Positions 63,508-64,000 of a stretch of DNA of 64,000 nt are shown piece by piece (the stretch's first letter is position 1; each line of letters begins with the position of its first letter). A model generated the notes under the pieces. It was not told where the DNA came from and searched no databases. It was given only the letters and a program-made list of their open reading frames with translations. Source of the stretch: Bacillota bacterium (GTDB taxonomy: Bacteria; Bacillota; Clostridia; Lachnospirales; Lachnospiraceae). The translations under genes were made by a program, and so were the position numbers. The stretch covers positions 62,001 through 126,000 of the forward strand of contig JAEYFP010000016.1 of NCBI GenBank assembly GCA_023402845.1, read 5' to 3'.

Positions 63508-63954
63508 TTATTGTAATGAAAACACTTCGTTATTTCTGGGAGTAATGTTCATATGAATCTTGCAGTCAGCCAGATGTTCATAATTTACATCCAGCGCATA
63601 ATCAATGTTGATCTGTATCTGTTCCTTTGATTCCTGTATATCCACCCTGCTTGCATCGATTCCAATCAGGATGTTTCCATAAGGTGTGATATAGTTCGTA
63701 ATGTTGCGTTTATTCTCTTCAAACACCATATGTACGTTTGTGACCCCGCTTTTCGTCAGGTTAAAGACGCCGTCATCAAAATTGATGACATTTTTCGTCA
63801 CACCATCAAAGCCCTCCATGATTTCTTCATAGAGCACATAATGCTTGTTTTTCTTTTTATAATAATTACCCCTCGTGATCACTTCTATTTGATCACTGTC
63901 CGCATCATTCCCGAGCTGAAGCCCGGAGACGGATATCAGCACATCTTTAGTCAT
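63508..63954 (-). CDS. DUF1934 (YwiB-like) beta-barrel protein
   Basis: A 148-residue protein with the lipocalin-like beta-barrel pattern of DUF1934 (YYKKKNKHYVLYEEIMEGFD, GNILIGIDASRVDIQESKE, INIDYALDVN). GGAGG precedes the start at 63954. It commonly lies near housekeeping genes in Bacillota; its ligand is unknown. Confidence 0.85.
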   Translation of the reverse strand: MTKDVLISVSGLQLGNDADSDQIEVITRGNYYKKKNKHYVLYEEIMEGFDGVTKNVINFDDGVFNLTKSGVTNVHMVFEENKRNITNYITPYGNILIGIDASRVDIQESKEQIQINIDYALDVNYEHLADCKIHMNITPRNNEVFSLQ

Positions 63955-63970
63955 ACTTTCCTCCGGATTG

Positions 63971-64000
63971 TTAATATCCCTCAATATCCACCTGCGCAGT
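63971..64000 (-). CDS. C-terminal end of a gene running off the window
   Basis: The last nine codons (TAQVDIEGY, stop TAA 63971-63973) of a leftward gene precede the DUF1934 gene by 16 bp, so the two are probably an operon. Too short to identify. Confidence 0.4.
   Translation of the reverse strand, partial: TAQVDIEGY

Overview
The window looks like a chromosomal segment of a spore-forming, gut-type Lachnospiraceae (Bacillota, Clostridia). The evidence is the sporulation regulator SpoIIID, a Csp-type subtilase, a DUF6323 protein, strong AGGAGG ribosome-binding sites, lipoprotein solute-binding proteins, a YesM/YesN two-component pair, and moderate G+C interrupted by a clearly AT-richer block. 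The genus cannot be fixed from sequence alone. No rRNA, tRNA or CRISPR array was seen.

Layout. 0.1-10.1 kb: a sugar-import and glycan-degradation locus (beta-lactamase-fold hydrolase, GHL6-type glycoside hydrolase, MalG/MalF-type permeases, lipoprotein binding protein) divergent from a YesM/YesN two-component system. 10.2-12.4 kb: a Csp-like subtilase whose catalytic serine position holds cysteine, convergent with a flavodoxin. 12.7-22.4 kb: two TetR + heterodimeric ABC-exporter modules in opposite orientation, separated by an XRE-TPR regulator; one exporter subunit carries an in-frame ochre codon. 22.4-26.4 kb: an AAA ATPase, an acyltransferase-3 membrane protein, and a TetR-regulated FAD oxidoreductase. 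26.5-28.5 kb: a CD3324-like gene, a GNAT acetyltransferase and a nitroreductase, with structured leaders.

28.5-43.5 kb is an AT-rich accessory island ending at the 3' end of guaA. It holds mobilisation-type small genes, a two-gene operon of a TOTE-type primase-helicase-PLD protein plus an SF1 helicase, an AlbA_2 (Schlafen-like) ATP-binding protein, debris of a second helicase, an IS5-type element and a second AlbA_2 gene, and a cassette of XRE regulator, SEFIR/TIR-like effector, 28-residue membrane peptide and a 678-residue coiled-coil membrane protein. That cassette is the best candidate here for an undescribed defence system.

43.5-64 kb returns to core genome: guaA, a MATE exporter, an Mrp-family ATPase, spoIIID, a second glycan locus (epimerase, GHL6-like hydrolase, AraC regulator, MalG/MalF permeases, binding protein), a DUF6323 protein, an NlpC/P60 peptidoglycan hydrolase, asnS, a trigger-factor-like PPIase lipoprotein, cardiolipin synthase, a small membrane-anchored protein, galU and a DUF1934 protein. 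The two glycan loci share the same logic (importer without its own ATPase plus an intracellular GHL6-type enzyme) but use different regulators, which suggests related substrates sensed differently.
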